From: Pseudomonas paeninsulae
GTDB lineage: Bacteria > Pseudomonadota > Gammaproteobacteria > Pseudomonadales > Pseudomonadaceae
Direction: 5' to 3'
Length of the DNA stretch: 64,000 nucleotides
Assembly: GCF_035621475.1 (NCBI RefSeq)
Contig: NZ_CP141799.1
Span: forward strand, 4,142,501 to 4,206,500
The notes under the pieces are model-generated. The model ran no database searches. It was not told the DNA's origin and worked only from the letters and a program-made list of their open reading frames with translations. How positions within the stretch are numbered: position 1 is the stretch's first letter; each line of letters begins with the position of its first letter. Below are positions 1 through 11,164 of this stretch, in pieces. The position numbers and the translations under genes are program-made.

Positions 1-144
1 CACGCGGCCGGTGCCTACGGCGACGATTTCGCCCTGGTTCGGCTTCTCGGCAGCGGAACCCGGCAGCACGATGCCGCCTGCGGTTTTGGTTTCTTCTTCG
101 CTGCGACGGATCACGACGCGGTCATGCAAAGGACGAAGCTTCAT
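1..144 (-). CDS. groES: Co-chaperonin GroES (N-terminal part; gene runs off the window)
   Basis: The 48 visible codons read [14 protein letters not shown] at the start, followed by the mobile-loop region containing [13 protein letters not shown]. This is the signature N-terminus of the 10-kDa chaperonin that caps GroEL and encloses substrate in the cytoplasm. About half of the roughly 97-residue protein is present, and the rest lies to the left of base 1, where groEL would be expected. The ATG (142-144) is preceded by a [12 protein letters not shown] ribosome site. A sigma-32-like promoter and a leader hairpin lie upstream, consistent with heat-shock control. Identity is very secure. Confidence 0.97.
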   Translation of the reverse strand, partial: MKLRPLHDRVVIRRSEEETKTAGGIVLPGSAAEKPNQGEIVAVGTGRV

Positions 145-178
145 TGTCGATCTCTCCCAAATAGGTTGTTTACATCAG

Positions 179-194
179 CTGGCGTTCACGCCAG
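179..194 (-). other. Hairpin in the groES 5' leader
   Basis: A perfect 6-bp inverted repeat (CTGGCG / CGCCAG) with a 4-nt loop lies about 35 nt upstream of the groES ATG, inside the predicted leader. No T-run follows it, so it is not a terminator. It may stabilise the mRNA or affect translation; the function is inferred only from position. Confidence 0.4.
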
Positions 195-291
195 CGGGTT
201 GGCAAAGTCCGGCGGGGCCGGTTGCGCTGCACCTAAGTACAACGCGGAAGTCTGTTCTGCCGAAACCAGCAGAAAACCTTGCGGTGACCGC

Positions 292-320
292 TACATAAGG
301 GCGTGCAAGGGGATTTCAAG
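292..320 (-). promoter_or_regulatory. Sigma-32-type heat-shock promoter for groESL
   Basis: On the minus strand there is a -35 element CTTGAAA (314-320), a 13-nt spacer and a -10 element CCTTATGTA (292-300). The sigma-32 consensus is CTTGAAA with 11-16 nt to CCCCATNT. The -35 matches perfectly and the -10 matches well. A start near 285 would give a leader of about 140 nt. The position upstream of groES fits the known heat-shock control of this operon. Confidence 0.7.
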
Positions 321-455
321 GGTCAGCGCTGATTTTTTTTGCTATCGAGGAACCTCTGCATCGGCGTATTGACGCCAGCCCGGCGAACACAAAACGCCAC
401 GCAAGGGGACTGGCCAGCCCACCCTTGCCGTGCCGCCGAGGCTTGCACACAGGCA

Positions 456-920
456 TCAGTCGTGGCGCTTGAACTCACCTTCCAGCACATTCGGCCGGGT
501 CGCACCCGGACGGGCCTGTCCGGAGCGCGCCGCCAGATCATCGGCAAAGGCCCGCTGGCGCATGGCCTGCTCGGCTGCCCGCAGGCGGATTTTATTGACC
601 AGCAAGTGGCGGGTGAAGGGGATCAGGCACACCACACCGAAGATGTCGCTGATGAAACCCGGCAACAGCAACAGGCCGCCGCCAACCGCAATCAGCAGGC
701 CTTCGAGCATTTCCTGCTCGGGCAGCTCGCCGCGCGCCAGTTTCTCGCGCGCGCGCCAGGCGGCGGCCACACCGGCAACGCGCAGCAGAATGCTGCCGAG
801 GATCGCCGTGCCGATGACCAGCAACAAAGTCGGCAGCACGCCAATGGCGCTGCCGACCTGGATCAGCAGCGCCAGTTCGACGAACGGGAACAATAAGAAC
901 AAAAACAGAAAAACACGCAT
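456..920 (-). CDS. fxsA: FxsA family membrane protein
   Basis: This 154-residue protein is nearly all hydrophobic in its first 120 residues. An N-terminal segment FLFLFLLFPFVELALLI is followed by a second helix near GVLPTLLLVIGTAILGS, then the conserved GGGLLLLPGFISDIFGV stretch. The charged tail is rich in Arg and Ala. This is the FxsA pattern: in E. coli the protein is a suppressor of phage F exclusion of T7, and its normal role is unclear. The ATG at 920 is chosen over a TTG one codon upstream because AAGGA sits 7 nt before it. It lies between groES and the HugZ-family gene, which I recall as a conserved Pseudomonas order. Confidence 0.9.
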   Translation of the reverse strand: MRVFLFLFLLFPFVELALLIQVGSAIGVLPTLLLVIGTAILGSILLRVAGVAAAWRAREKLARGELPEQEMLEGLLIAVGGGLLLLPGFISDIFGVVCLIPFTRHLLVNKIRLRAAEQAMRQRAFADDLAARSGQARPGATRPNVLEGEFKRHD

Positions 921-983
921 CAATGATTCCTTAGCGGAAGAACGGCTTCCAGTAAGAGTGAAGTATGGGATATTGCGCTTAAT

Positions 984-1730
984 TCAAGCTGAAACAGCGC
1001 CACCGGTCGGCCAGATCTCTGCACGAGCCAGCTGAACAAAGGCCTGGCGCACTTCAGTCGGAGTGTTACAGGGTGTGGCAAAGGCCAGCCAATACAAGCC
1101 CTGACCGATGCGCAGGTGGAACCCCTCACTGTCGATACCCACCAGTTCGGCCGGCACATGGGCCGGCAAACCGGCCAGCGCGACATAATGGCCGATGGCA
1201 CTGGCGTGGTCACTGTTCATGTGTTCCAGCATGCCCTGCTCGCTTTCACCCACACCGACTACCGCCGCGAACGGGTTGGCCAACGCCACGTGGTCCAGCC
1301 AGTGAATCGCGCCGAAACCGCCGATGTAGCGCCAGCGCACCGGCGCCAGCACCCAGAAATCGAAATCATGGGCGTGGTGATAATTCTGCGATTCGGGAAA
1401 ATAGCGGTAATAACGCCGAGCTGCCGCTTCGACTGCGGCCTGGTCACACAATTGTCGTGCTTGGGCGAGTAGCGTGAGGCGACCGACCGCCTGCACATCC
1501 TCGGCGCCACGCTCTCCAACAAACAGCGAGCACTTGGCGTCCTGCTTGAGGTTATGGGTGTGCTGGGCGATACGGCTGATCAGGATCAGCGGCCAGCCCT
1601 GAGCGTCCAGGCAGTAGGGCACCACGGATCCAAAAGGAAAGCCCGGCATGGCCTTCGAATGAGTCGAGAGCACCCCGCGGTATTCCTTGAGCAGCAGTTC
1701 TCGGGCATGCTTAGCGGCTTTCACGCTCAC
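984..1730 (-). CDS. HugZ-family (pyridoxamine-phosphate-oxidase-like/DUF2470) protein
   Basis: The 248-residue product has an N-terminal split-barrel flavin-binding-type domain (about residues 10-150; GFPFGSVVPYCLDAQGWPLI, then LISRIAQHT). A C-terminal DUF2470-like part follows (about 160-245), beginning with MLEHMNSDHASA. Members of this family in Helicobacter (HugZ) bind and degrade heme, and many others are uncharacterised. The gene starts at a GTG, chosen because AAGGAG lies 7 nt upstream. It is co-oriented with fxsA, 63 bp away. Substrate here is unknown; heme binding or oxidation is a family-based guess. Confidence 0.8.
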   Translation of the reverse strand: MSVKAAKHARELLLKEYRGVLSTHSKAMPGFPFGSVVPYCLDAQGWPLILISRIAQHTHNLKQDAKCSLFVGERGAEDVQAVGRLTLLAQARQLCDQAAVEAAARRYYRYFPESQNYHHAHDFDFWVLAPVRWRYIGGFGAIHWLDHVALANPFAAVVGVGESEQGMLEHMNSDHASAIGHYVALAGLPAHVPAELVGIDSEGFHLRIGQGLYWLAFATPCNTPTEVRQAFVQLARAEIWPTGGAVSA

Positions 1731-1834
1731 CTTATGACTCCTTGCAAAGAATCCGTCACTAACGGACAGGCGCCCTAGAATAGCTGTTACAGCGCGCCAG
1801 CGGGGCTACACGACACACATTGAGGGGATACGCG

Positions 1835-2593
1835 ATGCAACTCAAAGACAAAGTTATCATCATCACTGGCGGCTGCCAGGGTCTGGGCCGCGCCATGGGC
1901 GAATACCTGGCGGGCAAAGGCGTGAAACTGGCACTGGTCGATCTCAACCAGGAAAAGCTCGACGAAACCGTAGCCGCCTGCAAGGCCCTCGGCGCAGAAG
2001 CACGCGCCTACCTGTGCAACGTCGCCAACGAAGAGCAGGTAACGCACATGGTCGCCCAGGTCGCCGAAGATTTCGGGGCGATCAATGGCCTGGTCAACAA
2101 CGCCGGCATCCTGCGTGACGGCCTGACCATCAAGGTCAAGGACGGCGAAATGACCAAGATGAGCCTGGCCCAGTGGCAGTCGGTGATCGACGTCAACCTG
2201 ACCGGCGTCTTCCTCTGCACCCGTGAAGTGGCGGCGAAGATGATCGAGCTGAAGCAGCAGGGCGCGATCGTCAATATTTCCTCCATCTCCCGTGCCGGCA
2301 ACATGGGCCAGGCCAACTACTCCGCGGCCAAGGCCGGCGTCGCCGCCGACACCGTGGTCTGGGCCAAGGAACTGGCCCGTTACGGCATTCGTGTGGCCGG
2401 CGTGGCACCGGGCTTCATCGAGACCGAGATGACCCTGAGCATGAAACCGGAAGCGCTGGAGAAAATGACCTCGGGCATCCCCCTGCGGCGCATGGGCAAG
2501 CCTGCTGAGATCGCCCACTCGGTGGCTTACATCCTGGAAAACGACTACTACACCGGCCGTATCCTCGAACTGGACGGCGGCCTGCGTATGTAA
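1835..2593 (+). CDS. Short-chain dehydrogenase/reductase (FabG-like)
   Basis: This 252-residue classical SDR has the Rossmann cofactor motif TGGCQGLG near residue 13 and NNAG near residue 90. The catalytic Ser is in ISSISRAG and the Tyr-X-X-X-Lys pair is in YSAAKAG. The C-terminal GGLRM end resembles 3-oxoacyl-ACP reductases. The true substrate cannot be read from sequence, since FabG-like proteins outside the fab operon are diverse. The ATG at 1835 follows GAGGGG with a 7-nt gap; an in-frame TTG at 1820 overlaps that site and is unlikely. It is a single gene that ends at a strong bidirectional terminator. Confidence 0.85.
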   Translation: MQLKDKVIIITGGCQGLGRAMGEYLAGKGVKLALVDLNQEKLDETVAACKALGAEARAYLCNVANEEQVTHMVAQVAEDFGAINGLVNNAGILRDGLTIKVKDGEMTKMSLAQWQSVIDVNLTGVFLCTREVAAKMIELKQQGAIVNISSISRAGNMGQANYSAAKAGVAADTVVWAKELARYGIRVAGVAPGFIETEMTLSMKPEALEKMTSGIPLRRMGKPAEIAHSVAYILENDYYTGRILELDGGLRM

Positions 2594-2670
2594 TTTCAGT
2601 AATCGCTCGGCCTGCAACCCGAACTAAACCGCAGAACGCGCGGTAATCCGGGCGGGCCCAAGCGCAGAAA

Positions 2671-2704
2671 AATGCCGCGTTCCTGTCGAAGGGAACGCGG
2701 CATT
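2671..2704. terminator. Bidirectional rho-independent terminator (SDR / mscS)
   Basis: A perfect 13-bp stem (AATGCCGCGTTCC / GGAACGCGGCATT) with an 8-nt loop is flanked by A residues on the left and T residues on the right. It can stop both the plus-strand SDR gene and the minus-strand mscS gene that converge on it. Confidence 0.85.
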
Positions 2705-2741
2705 TTCATAGGTGCAACGTGCGATTTTTAACTGCGCGGGC

Positions 2742-3569
2742 TCAGCTGGACTGAACCATATGCACCACTCGCTGCGGGAACGGAATACCGATGCCGGCTT
2801 CGGTCAAGCGTTCCTTGGCCAACTCGGTGAAACCGAAGGTCACCGGCCAGAAATCCGGCGTAGCCACCCAGACGCGCAGTGACAAATTGACCGCGCTGTC
2901 CCCCAGGCCGGTGACGAACACCACCGGAGCCGGGTCGAGATGAATGCGCGGGTCTTCGGCAATCTTCAGCAGCACATCGCGGGCCTTCTTGATGTCGCTG
3001 GAGTAGTCGATACCCAGATTGATGTCGGCGCGGCGCTTGGGTTCGCGTGAATAATTGGTGATGTTGCCATTCGACAGGCTGCCATTGGGCACGATCACCA
3101 CCTTGTTATCGGCGGTTTTCAGGGTGGTATGGAAGATATGGATGCTGTCGACGCTGCCCGATACGCCCTGCCCTTCGATCCAGTCGCCGGCGCGGAACGG
3201 CCGGAAGAATATGATCAACACGCCACCGGCGAAATTCGCCAAACTGCCTTGCAGCGCCAGGCCGATGGCCAGGCCGGCGGCAGCGATCACCGCGATGAAG
3301 GAAGTGGTTTCCACGCCGATCATCGAGGCCACGCTGACCAGCAACAGCACCTTGAGAATCATGCTGGCCAGGCTGCTAATAAAGCTGTGCAGGGCGCGGT
3401 CGACATTGCGGCGTTCCAGTACACCACTGACTTTATGGGTCAGCGTGTTGATGAACCACCAACCGACCAGCAGCGTGATGACCGCCAGGGTCAGCTGGCC
3501 GCTGTATTGCAGCACCGCCGGCAGCCAAGCCTCGGACACCTTCACCAGTTGCTCGACATTCATCTCCAT
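2742..3569 (-). CDS. mscS: Small-conductance mechanosensitive channel MscS
   Basis: The product has 275 residues (E. coli MscS has 286). Three N-terminal membrane helices end in the pore helix GLAIGLALQGSLANFAGG, which is nearly the E. coli TM3 sequence with its Gly/Ala packing face. The soluble beta-domain starts at FFRPFRAGDWIE, and the C-terminal cage domain ends with GIPFPQRVVHM. It opens under hypo-osmotic membrane tension to release solutes from the inner membrane. The ATG at 3569 follows AGGAG by 6 nt. The gene stands alone between two terminators. Confidence 0.93.
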   Translation of the reverse strand: MEMNVEQLVKVSEAWLPAVLQYSGQLTLAVITLLVGWWFINTLTHKVSGVLERRNVDRALHSFISSLASMILKVLLLVSVASMIGVETTSFIAVIAAAGLAIGLALQGSLANFAGGVLIIFFRPFRAGDWIEGQGVSGSVDSIHIFHTTLKTADNKVVIVPNGSLSNGNITNYSREPKRRADINLGIDYSSDIKKARDVLLKIAEDPRIHLDPAPVVFVTGLGDSAVNLSLRVWVATPDFWPVTFGFTELAKERLTEAGIGIPFPQRVVHMVQSS

Positions 3570-3597
3570 TTGACACTCCTTTTTTAACGTTTAAAAC

Positions 3598-3627
3598 GCG
3601 ACCGCCATGGCAAGCCATGGCGGTCGC
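3598..3627 (-). terminator. Rho-independent terminator of yajQ
   Basis: A perfect 13-bp stem GCGACCGCCATGG / CCATGGCGGTCGC with a 4-nt loop is followed on the minus strand by TTTT. It lies about 50 nt past the yajQ stop and separates yajQ from mscS. Confidence 0.85.
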
Positions 3628-3675
3628 TTTACACTCACTGCTGCCACGCCACCCAGGCCCGGCAGGCTTGTCGCG

Positions 3676-4155
3676 TCACTCGCGGAAGTTGTCGAATTGC
3701 AACGGCATCCCGAAGTCCTTGGCGCGCAGGGCGGCAATCGCTTCCTGCAGGTCATCGCGTTTCTTGCCGGTAATCCGCACCTGCTCACCCTGGATGGCAG
3801 CCTGCACCTTGAGTTTGCTGTCCTTGATGTGGGCAACGATTTTCTTCGCCAGCTCCTTGTCGATGCCTTCGCGCAGGGTCATCTCCTGCTTGACGCTCTT
3901 GCCCGAGGGATAGGCGTCCTTGAACTCCATACACTGCACATCGATCTTGCGCTTTATCAGGCAGAGCTTGAGAATCTCGACCATCTGCTCCAGCTGGAAA
4001 TCCGCATCGGCGGTCAGGTTGACGGTCAGGTCTTTGAGCTCGAAGCTGCCTTTACCGCGCAGATCGTAACGGCGCTCAAGTTCCTTGAGGGCGTTGTCGA
4101 TAGCATTGGTAACTTCGTGTTTGTCCAATTCGGACACCACGTCGAACGAGGGCAT
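3676..4155 (-). CDS. yajQ: YajQ family nucleotide-binding protein
   Basis: This 159-residue cytoplasmic protein begins [15 protein letters not shown] and has the two ferredoxin-like repeats of the family ([12 protein letters not shown] and [15 protein letters not shown] motifs). YajQ-family proteins bind nucleotides; a Xanthomonas member binds cyclic di-GMP and affects transcription. The start at 4155 is set by AGGAGG 6 nt upstream; an open frame extends 27 codons further upstream but has no family homology I recognise. It is divergent from the degenerate-GGDEF regulator, a suggestive but unproven link to cyclic di-GMP signalling. Confidence 0.92.
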   Translation of the reverse strand: MPSFDVVSELDKHEVTNAIDNALKELERRYDLRGKGSFELKDLTVNLTADADFQLEQMVEILKLCLIKRKIDVQCMEFKDAYPSGKSVKQEMTLREGIDKELAKKIVAHIKDSKLKVQAAIQGEQVRITGKKRDDLQEAIAALRAKDFGMPLQFDNFRE

Positions 4156-4307
4156 GGTATTCCTCCTGATAGACGGCGCGACCCAGATCACGGACGGGGC
4201 ACGCGTGGCTTGTTGATGGTTGAAAAACCCGGCCATTATATAGCCATAGCGACAAACACTGCCCGGCGATGTACCGGGCCCATGTGACTTTCCCTACGAG
4301 CCTGCCC

Positions 4308-5273
4308 ATGCCCAACCCCCATCTCAGCATTCTGGTGGTGGACGACGCCAAGTTCTCCAGCGCCATGATCGGCCGCGCCCTGAGCCAGGCCGGCTACCAG
4401 GATGTACGTTTTGCCAACAGCGCCGCGGAAGCCATCAGGCAGCTCGAACTGCGACCGGCCAGCGTGCTTCTGGCGGACTGGTTGATGCCGGAAATGGACG
4501 GATTGGAACTGACCGGCCGGGTTCGTCAGCTGGATGAAATGACCGATCACTACACCTACGTCATGCTGCTGACCGGCAAGGAAGGCGAAAACGTGCTGAG
4601 CGAAGCCTTTGACCGCGGGGTCGACGATTTCATCAACAAGGCGCAGATGAATGAACAACTGGTGCCACGGGTCTACGCCGCCGACCGCCTGTGCAACACC
4701 CTGCACCGCCTGCTGCAGGAAAACCGCCTGCTGACGGAAAACATCGCCAGTATGGAACAGCGCAACCAGGTCGATACGCTTACCGGCCTGGGCAACGCAC
4801 GCTACCTGCGGCAGAAGCTGCTCGACAGCCTGCGCCAGATCGAGTCGCGCGGTGGCGCGCTGTGTTACCTGTTGATCGGCCTGCAGGAGGCCAGCGAACT
4901 GCGCCAGCGTCATGGCAACGGTTTCTACACCGAGCTGCTGCATGGCGTCGCCCGCCGCCTGCAGCAACTGGTGCGCCCGCTGGACGTACTGGTGCGTCTG
5001 GACGACGACCATTTCGCCCTGATTACTCTGCTCGGAAACCTGCACGAGTGCTCGCCGAGCAGCTTCAAGCGCCTGCACGAAGGGATCAACCTCAAGGCGT
5101 TCAAGACCAGCGAAGGCTTCGTCAGTCTCAAGGCAGGGATCTGCCTGGTCGGCCTCGACGCCAAAGCCTTGCCTATCGGCCCGGAAGACCTGATTGCGCA
5201 TGCGACTAAACTGCTGCCGGAGTCCTATGCCAGCGGCCGGGTCGCCGCCATGCGCCTGCCGCATGCGACCTAG
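4308..5273 (+). CDS. Response regulator with degenerate GGDEF domain
   Basis: The protein has 321 residues. The receiver domain (about 6-125) has acidic pair D12-D13, phospho-acceptor D57 in LLADWLMPEMDG, T89 and K111, so it looks phosphorylatable. The second domain (about 155-315) starts with the GGDEF-family DTLTGLGNARYL, but the active-site loop reads DDDHF (232-236) where GGDEF is expected. Loss of both glycines and of the Glu predicts no diguanylate cyclase activity. It may bind nucleotide or partners instead. The ATG at 4308 is preferred because it starts 8 residues before the first receiver strand; an ATG at 4269 would add 13 residues. panE follows 12 nt later and a sensor kinase follows that. 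Confidence 0.85.
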   Translation: MPNPHLSILVVDDAKFSSAMIGRALSQAGYQDVRFANSAAEAIRQLELRPASVLLADWLMPEMDGLELTGRVRQLDEMTDHYTYVMLLTGKEGENVLSEAFDRGVDDFINKAQMNEQLVPRVYAADRLCNTLHRLLQENRLLTENIASMEQRNQVDTLTGLGNARYLRQKLLDSLRQIESRGGALCYLLIGLQEASELRQRHGNGFYTELLHGVARRLQQLVRPLDVLVRLDDDHFALITLLGNLHECSPSSFKRLHEGINLKAFKTSEGFVSLKAGICLVGLDAKALPIGPEDLIAHATKLLPESYASGRVAAMRLPHAT

Positions 5274-6212
<939 letters not shown>

Positions 6213-6262
6213 GCCGCGCGTTACCCTGCTTACACTTCCTCGCCACTGCGACTTGCCCGCCC

Positions 6263-8281
<2,019 letters not shown>

Positions 8282-8283
8282 AC

Positions 8284-8865
8284 ATGGGTTATCGACTGTC
8301 GAAGATTTACACACGCACCGGCGATGCCGGCGAAACCGGGCTGGCCGACGGCCGCCGGGTGGCCAAGGATCACCCGCGGGTAGAGGCCATGGGCGAGGTG
8401 GATACGCTCAACAGCCAGCTCGGTCTGCTATTGGCCGACCTCGCCGAACACCAGGCCACCTGGCCGGGTTTGAGCGAAGTCAGCGCGGTGCTCGCGCCCT
8501 GCCAGCACCGCCTGTTCGACCTCGGCGGTGAACTGGCGATGCCCGAGTACCAGGCCCTGCAACAAGTCGAAGTGGAACGTCTGGAAGCCGCCATCGATCG
8601 CTGGAACGAAGAGCTCGGCCCGCTGGAGAACTTCATCCTGCCGGGCGGTTCGCGCCTGGTCGCTCAGGCGCACGTCTGCCGCAGCCTGGCGCGTGGCGCC
8701 GAACGCCGCTGCCAACAGCTGAATGCGCTGGAGCCGTTGCGCGGCATCGGCCTGGCTTATGTCAACCGCCTCTCCGACCTGCTGTTCGTCGCCGCTCGCC
8801 TGATCGCCAAGCGCCAGCGCATCGATGAAGTGCTCTGGCAGGCGGCGCCGAAGCAACCGGCGTGA
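8284..8865 (+). CDS. PduO-type cob(I)alamin adenosyltransferase
   Basis: The 193-residue product has the family N-terminus KIYTRTGDAGETGL, which binds ATP. It also has the C-terminal helices RSLARGAERRCQQL and NRLSDLLFVAAR that hold corrinoid and ATP at the trimer interface. It adenosylates cob(I)alamin to adenosylcobalamin. The ATG at 8284 is 2 nt past the sensor kinase stop, so the two are probably co-transcribed, although no functional link is apparent. A TTG 6 nt upstream overlaps the kinase stop and is unlikely to be used. Confidence 0.9.
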   Translation: MGYRLSKIYTRTGDAGETGLADGRRVAKDHPRVEAMGEVDTLNSQLGLLLADLAEHQATWPGLSEVSAVLAPCQHRLFDLGGELAMPEYQALQQVEVERLEAAIDRWNEELGPLENFILPGGSRLVAQAHVCRSLARGAERRCQQLNALEPLRGIGLAYVNRLSDLLFVAARLIAKRQRIDEVLWQAAPKQPA

Positions 8866-9010
8866 TCATCTGTGCATGAGCACAGTCTGCAGCCTAAGGT
8901 ACCACTCGCTGCAGGCAGTGCACCTGGGCTCGCTCGGCGGGCTGACGCGACGCTCAGACGGAACGCCGCCCGGCCCCCCCTGTGATATCGAGCACTCCAC
9001 AATTCGCAGA

Positions 9011-9070
9011 GTGGATGAGGCTTTATCCATCCACCCATCGCGATGGTGGATGAACGAGGCGTCATCCGCC
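9011..9070. repeat. Two tandem imperfect hairpins, REP-like intergenic element
   Basis: Two hairpin units built on GTGGATGA/TCATCC(G/A)CC lie in tandem. The first pairs 9011-9016 with 9029-9034. The second pairs 9045-9053 with 9062-9070 over an 8-nt loop with one G-T pair. A short CATCGCGATG palindrome lies between them. They sit between the 3' ends of two convergent genes and resemble the dispersed GGTGGATGA-type intergenic repeats common in Pseudomonas. A copy count in the full genome would settle it. Confidence 0.5.
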
Positions 9071-9081
9071 CTGCATCTCGC

Positions 9082-9945
9082 TCAGAGCAGACTCAGCCGG
9101 CTCTCGAAGCGGCGTTGCTCGCCGCTCAGTGGGTCGATGAAGGCCAGCCCCTGGGCCAGCAGTTTGAGCGGCCGGCTGTAGTCGTCAGGCGCATCGGGCC
9201 CTTCGCTGATCTCGGGGTAGAAGGGATCGTTGACGATGGGCGCACCCAAGGCGGCCATATGCACCCGCAGCTGGTGCTTTTTCCCCGTCACCGGATAGAG
9301 CCCGTAGAGCCAGTGCTCGCCCAACTGCTGCGCCACTTCGATGCGGGTCTCGGTATTCGCCATGCCGGCGACTTCCTGCATGCGGAAAAACGGCTCACCG
9401 GCGGCCAGTCGCGTGGCCCGCTGCAGGGGAAAATCCAACTCCGGCAGCGCCGGCGCCAGGGCTTCGTAGCGCTTGTCGATCTGCCGCTCACGGAACAACG
9501 CCTGATACTGGCCGCGACTCTGGCGGTTGCAGGAAAACAGCACCAGCCCGGCAGTATGCCGATCGATGCGGTGCAGCGGCACCAGATCGGCATTGCCCAA
9601 ACGCTTGGCCAGGCGCGCCTGCAACGTCTGCTCGACATACTCGCCGGCCGGCATCACCGGGAGGAAATGCGGCTTGTCGGCCACCAGCAGGTGCTCGTCG
9701 ACATACAGCACGGTCTCGACGAAGGGAATCGGCGTCTCCGCCACCACCTCGCGAAAGTAATGCACGCGCAGACCAACTCGATATACATGCGCCGGGCCGA
9801 TCGGCGCCCCCTCGGCATCCAGCACCCGCCCACGCGCCATGCGCTGCAGCCATACCTCGCGGCTGATCGCCGGGAAATGCGCACACAGGCAGTCGAGCAC
9901 CGTCGGCCAGTTGCCTTGGGGCAGATGCAGGGTGCTGGGACGCAT
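9082..9945 (-). CDS. RluA-family rRNA/tRNA pseudouridine synthase
   Basis: This 287-residue enzyme has the family catalytic motif HRIDRHTAGLVLFS, where Asp attacks the target uracil ring, preceded by LLVADKPHFLPVMPAG. The C-terminal KKHQLRVHMAALGAPIVNDPFYP is also diagnostic. It isomerises uridine to pseudouridine in a structured RNA; the target cannot be assigned. Start choice is uncertain because no candidate (TTG 10002, ATG 9975, ATG 9945) has a clear ribosome site. The ATG at 9945 is chosen because homologous proteins I recall begin with a similar MRPSTLHLP stretch. It is a single gene, convergent with the adenosyltransferase gene. Confidence 0.85.
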   Translation of the reverse strand: MRPSTLHLPQGNWPTVLDCLCAHFPAISREVWLQRMARGRVLDAEGAPIGPAHVYRVGLRVHYFREVVAETPIPFVETVLYVDEHLLVADKPHFLPVMPAGEYVEQTLQARLAKRLGNADLVPLHRIDRHTAGLVLFSCNRQSRGQYQALFRERQIDKRYEALAPALPELDFPLQRATRLAAGEPFFRMQEVAGMANTETRIEVAQQLGEHWLYGLYPVTGKKHQLRVHMAALGAPIVNDPFYPEISEGPDAPDDYSRPLKLLAQGLAFIDPLSGEQRRFESRLSLL

Positions 9946-10058
9946 GTTGGAGGGGGAACGGGCGGATACGGGCATATGACGGGGCTCGGCGGACAGCGGC
10001 AAAGGTAACCAGCGCCATTAGGCCGCAGCCACTCGCCTGGCGTCAAAGGCCAGGGCGG

Positions 10059-10454
10059 TTACAGCAGTATCACCGCCCAGACCAGAGCGATCAGGGTCAT
10101 GGTAACCAATTGCGCGGCGCTGCCCAGGTCCTTGGCCTGTTTCGACAGGGGGTGCAACTCCAGGGAGATACGGTCCACCGTGGCCTCGATCGCCGAGTTG
10201 AGCAGCTCGACGATCAGCGCCAGTAAACATACGCTGAGCAACAGCGCACGCTCGACCTTGCCAACATCCAGGTAGAACGCCAGGGGTAACAGCACGGCAT
10301 TGAGCAGCAGCAACTGACGGAACGCCGCCTCGCCCCTGAACGCGGCCAACAGGCCTGCCCGGGAATAGCCGAAGGCATGCACGATACGCCGCCAGCCGGT
10401 TTGCCCCTTCAGTGCACTGCCATCGAGCACAGTGACAGCGACTTCAGAGCTCAT
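10059..10454 (-). CDS. dgkA: Diacylglycerol kinase
   Basis: This 131-residue trimeric inner-membrane enzyme has three helices and the diagnostic block NSAIEATVDRISLELHPLS followed by KQAKDLGSAAQLV, holding the catalytic Glu and metal-binding residues of the prokaryotic DgkA family. It converts diacylglycerol released by lipid headgroup transfer into phosphatidic acid with ATP. Its ATG lies within the end of the InaA-type gene (11-nt overlap), so it is the last gene of the methyltransferase-inaA-dgkA operon. That operon carries a ColR-like box, suggesting it recycles lipid by-products of ColR-controlled envelope modification. Confidence 0.93.
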   Translation of the reverse strand: MSSEVAVTVLDGSALKGQTGWRRIVHAFGYSRAGLLAAFRGEAAFRQLLLLNAVLLPLAFYLDVGKVERALLLSVCLLALIVELLNSAIEATVDRISLELHPLSKQAKDLGSAAQLVTMTLIALVWAVILL

Positions 10455-11163
10455 GGGAAACAGCCCCCACGGTAGCCATTGAACGATTGTAGGCCTCGAG
10501 CAACACGTGCCAATCGGCAGTCGGCATACCGTCACGATGGCGAAAAAGTTGCCCCATGTCGCGCCGCGAAGCCGAGCGACTGAACAACCGGCGACGACTT
10601 TTCTCCAGGTCGAGCAGCGCCACTTCGACCCCACCGCCGTCGACGGTAGCGTGAGACTTGATGAAGATGTGCTTGGGATACAGGCAGCCATGCTGCCAGC
10701 CGGCCCGGTGCAGGCGACTGAGCATCGCTGCCAGTTGTTGCAGCATGCACCGATTGAGTTGCGTGTCGTCCTGCTGCGCTGCGCTGGCATACCACTGCTC
10801 CAGGCTGACGAAGCCATCCAGCGCCTCGGTCACCAACAGCGCGCGCCACTGGCCGGCCTGTTGCTGCGCCGCACCATAGACCAGCGTCGGCACGCGGATG
10901 CCCAGCGCAGCAAGCGCCCGCATCACATGCAATTCACGCAACACCGTGGGCCGGCCCAAGGGGTGTAGCCAGGAGCGATACAGGTGTCCGGTCTGGCGTT
11001 TCAGGTAAAATAACGGCCCTGTTTTGCTATGTAACCGCTGCACGCCACTTTCACCGCCACGGCGCTGATTAGGCGCCTCGACCCACTCACCCCGAGCCTG
11101 CCACCAACGCTCGAAGGTGCTGGACAGCGGCTCGGTCTTGGCTAGCGCAATCAGGCTACTCAT
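10444..11163 (-). CDS. inaA: InaA/WapQ-type lipopolysaccharide core kinase-like protein
   Basis: The 239-residue protein has a protein-kinase-like fold of the InaA family. Its pattern is FYLKRQTGHLYRSW (likely ATP-binding Lys), LHRAGWQHGCLYPKHIF (catalytic-loop equivalent with His, Gly and Lys) and VALLDLEKSRRR (metal-binding Asp). Such proteins phosphorylate LPS core heptose in the cytoplasm or are of unknown target. The ATG at 11163 comes 1 nt after the methyltransferase stop, and the 3' end overlaps dgkA by 11 nt. I recall the same order colRS-methyltransferase-kinase-dgkA in P. putida, where the kinase is called WapQ/InaA. The specific substrate here is inferred. Confidence 0.8.
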   Translation of the reverse strand: MSSLIALAKTEPLSSTFERWWQARGEWVEAPNQRRGGESGVQRLHSKTGPLFYLKRQTGHLYRSWLHPLGRPTVLRELHVMRALAALGIRVPTLVYGAAQQQAGQWRALLVTEALDGFVSLEQWYASAAQQDDTQLNRCMLQQLAAMLSRLHRAGWQHGCLYPKHIFIKSHATVDGGGVEVALLDLEKSRRRLFSRSASRRDMGQLFRHRDGMPTADWHVLLEAYNRSMATVGAVSHEL

Positions 11164-11164
11164 C

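Larger units (their letters stand above)
145..455. other. Intergenic region between fxsA and groES
   Basis: These 311 bases hold no gene. They contain the groES ribosome site, the leader hairpin at 179-194 and the sigma-32-like promoter at 292-320. A 10-bp palindrome TCAGCGCTGA (323-332) is followed on the plus strand by eight T residues, but no plus-strand gene ends here. Nothing recognisable lies between 341 and 455. Confidence 0.6.

Noticed and set aside
323..340. Palindrome TCAGCGCTGA followed by eight T residues as a terminator
   Set aside because: The palindrome has no loop, so only a short stem could form, and no plus-strand gene ends nearby.
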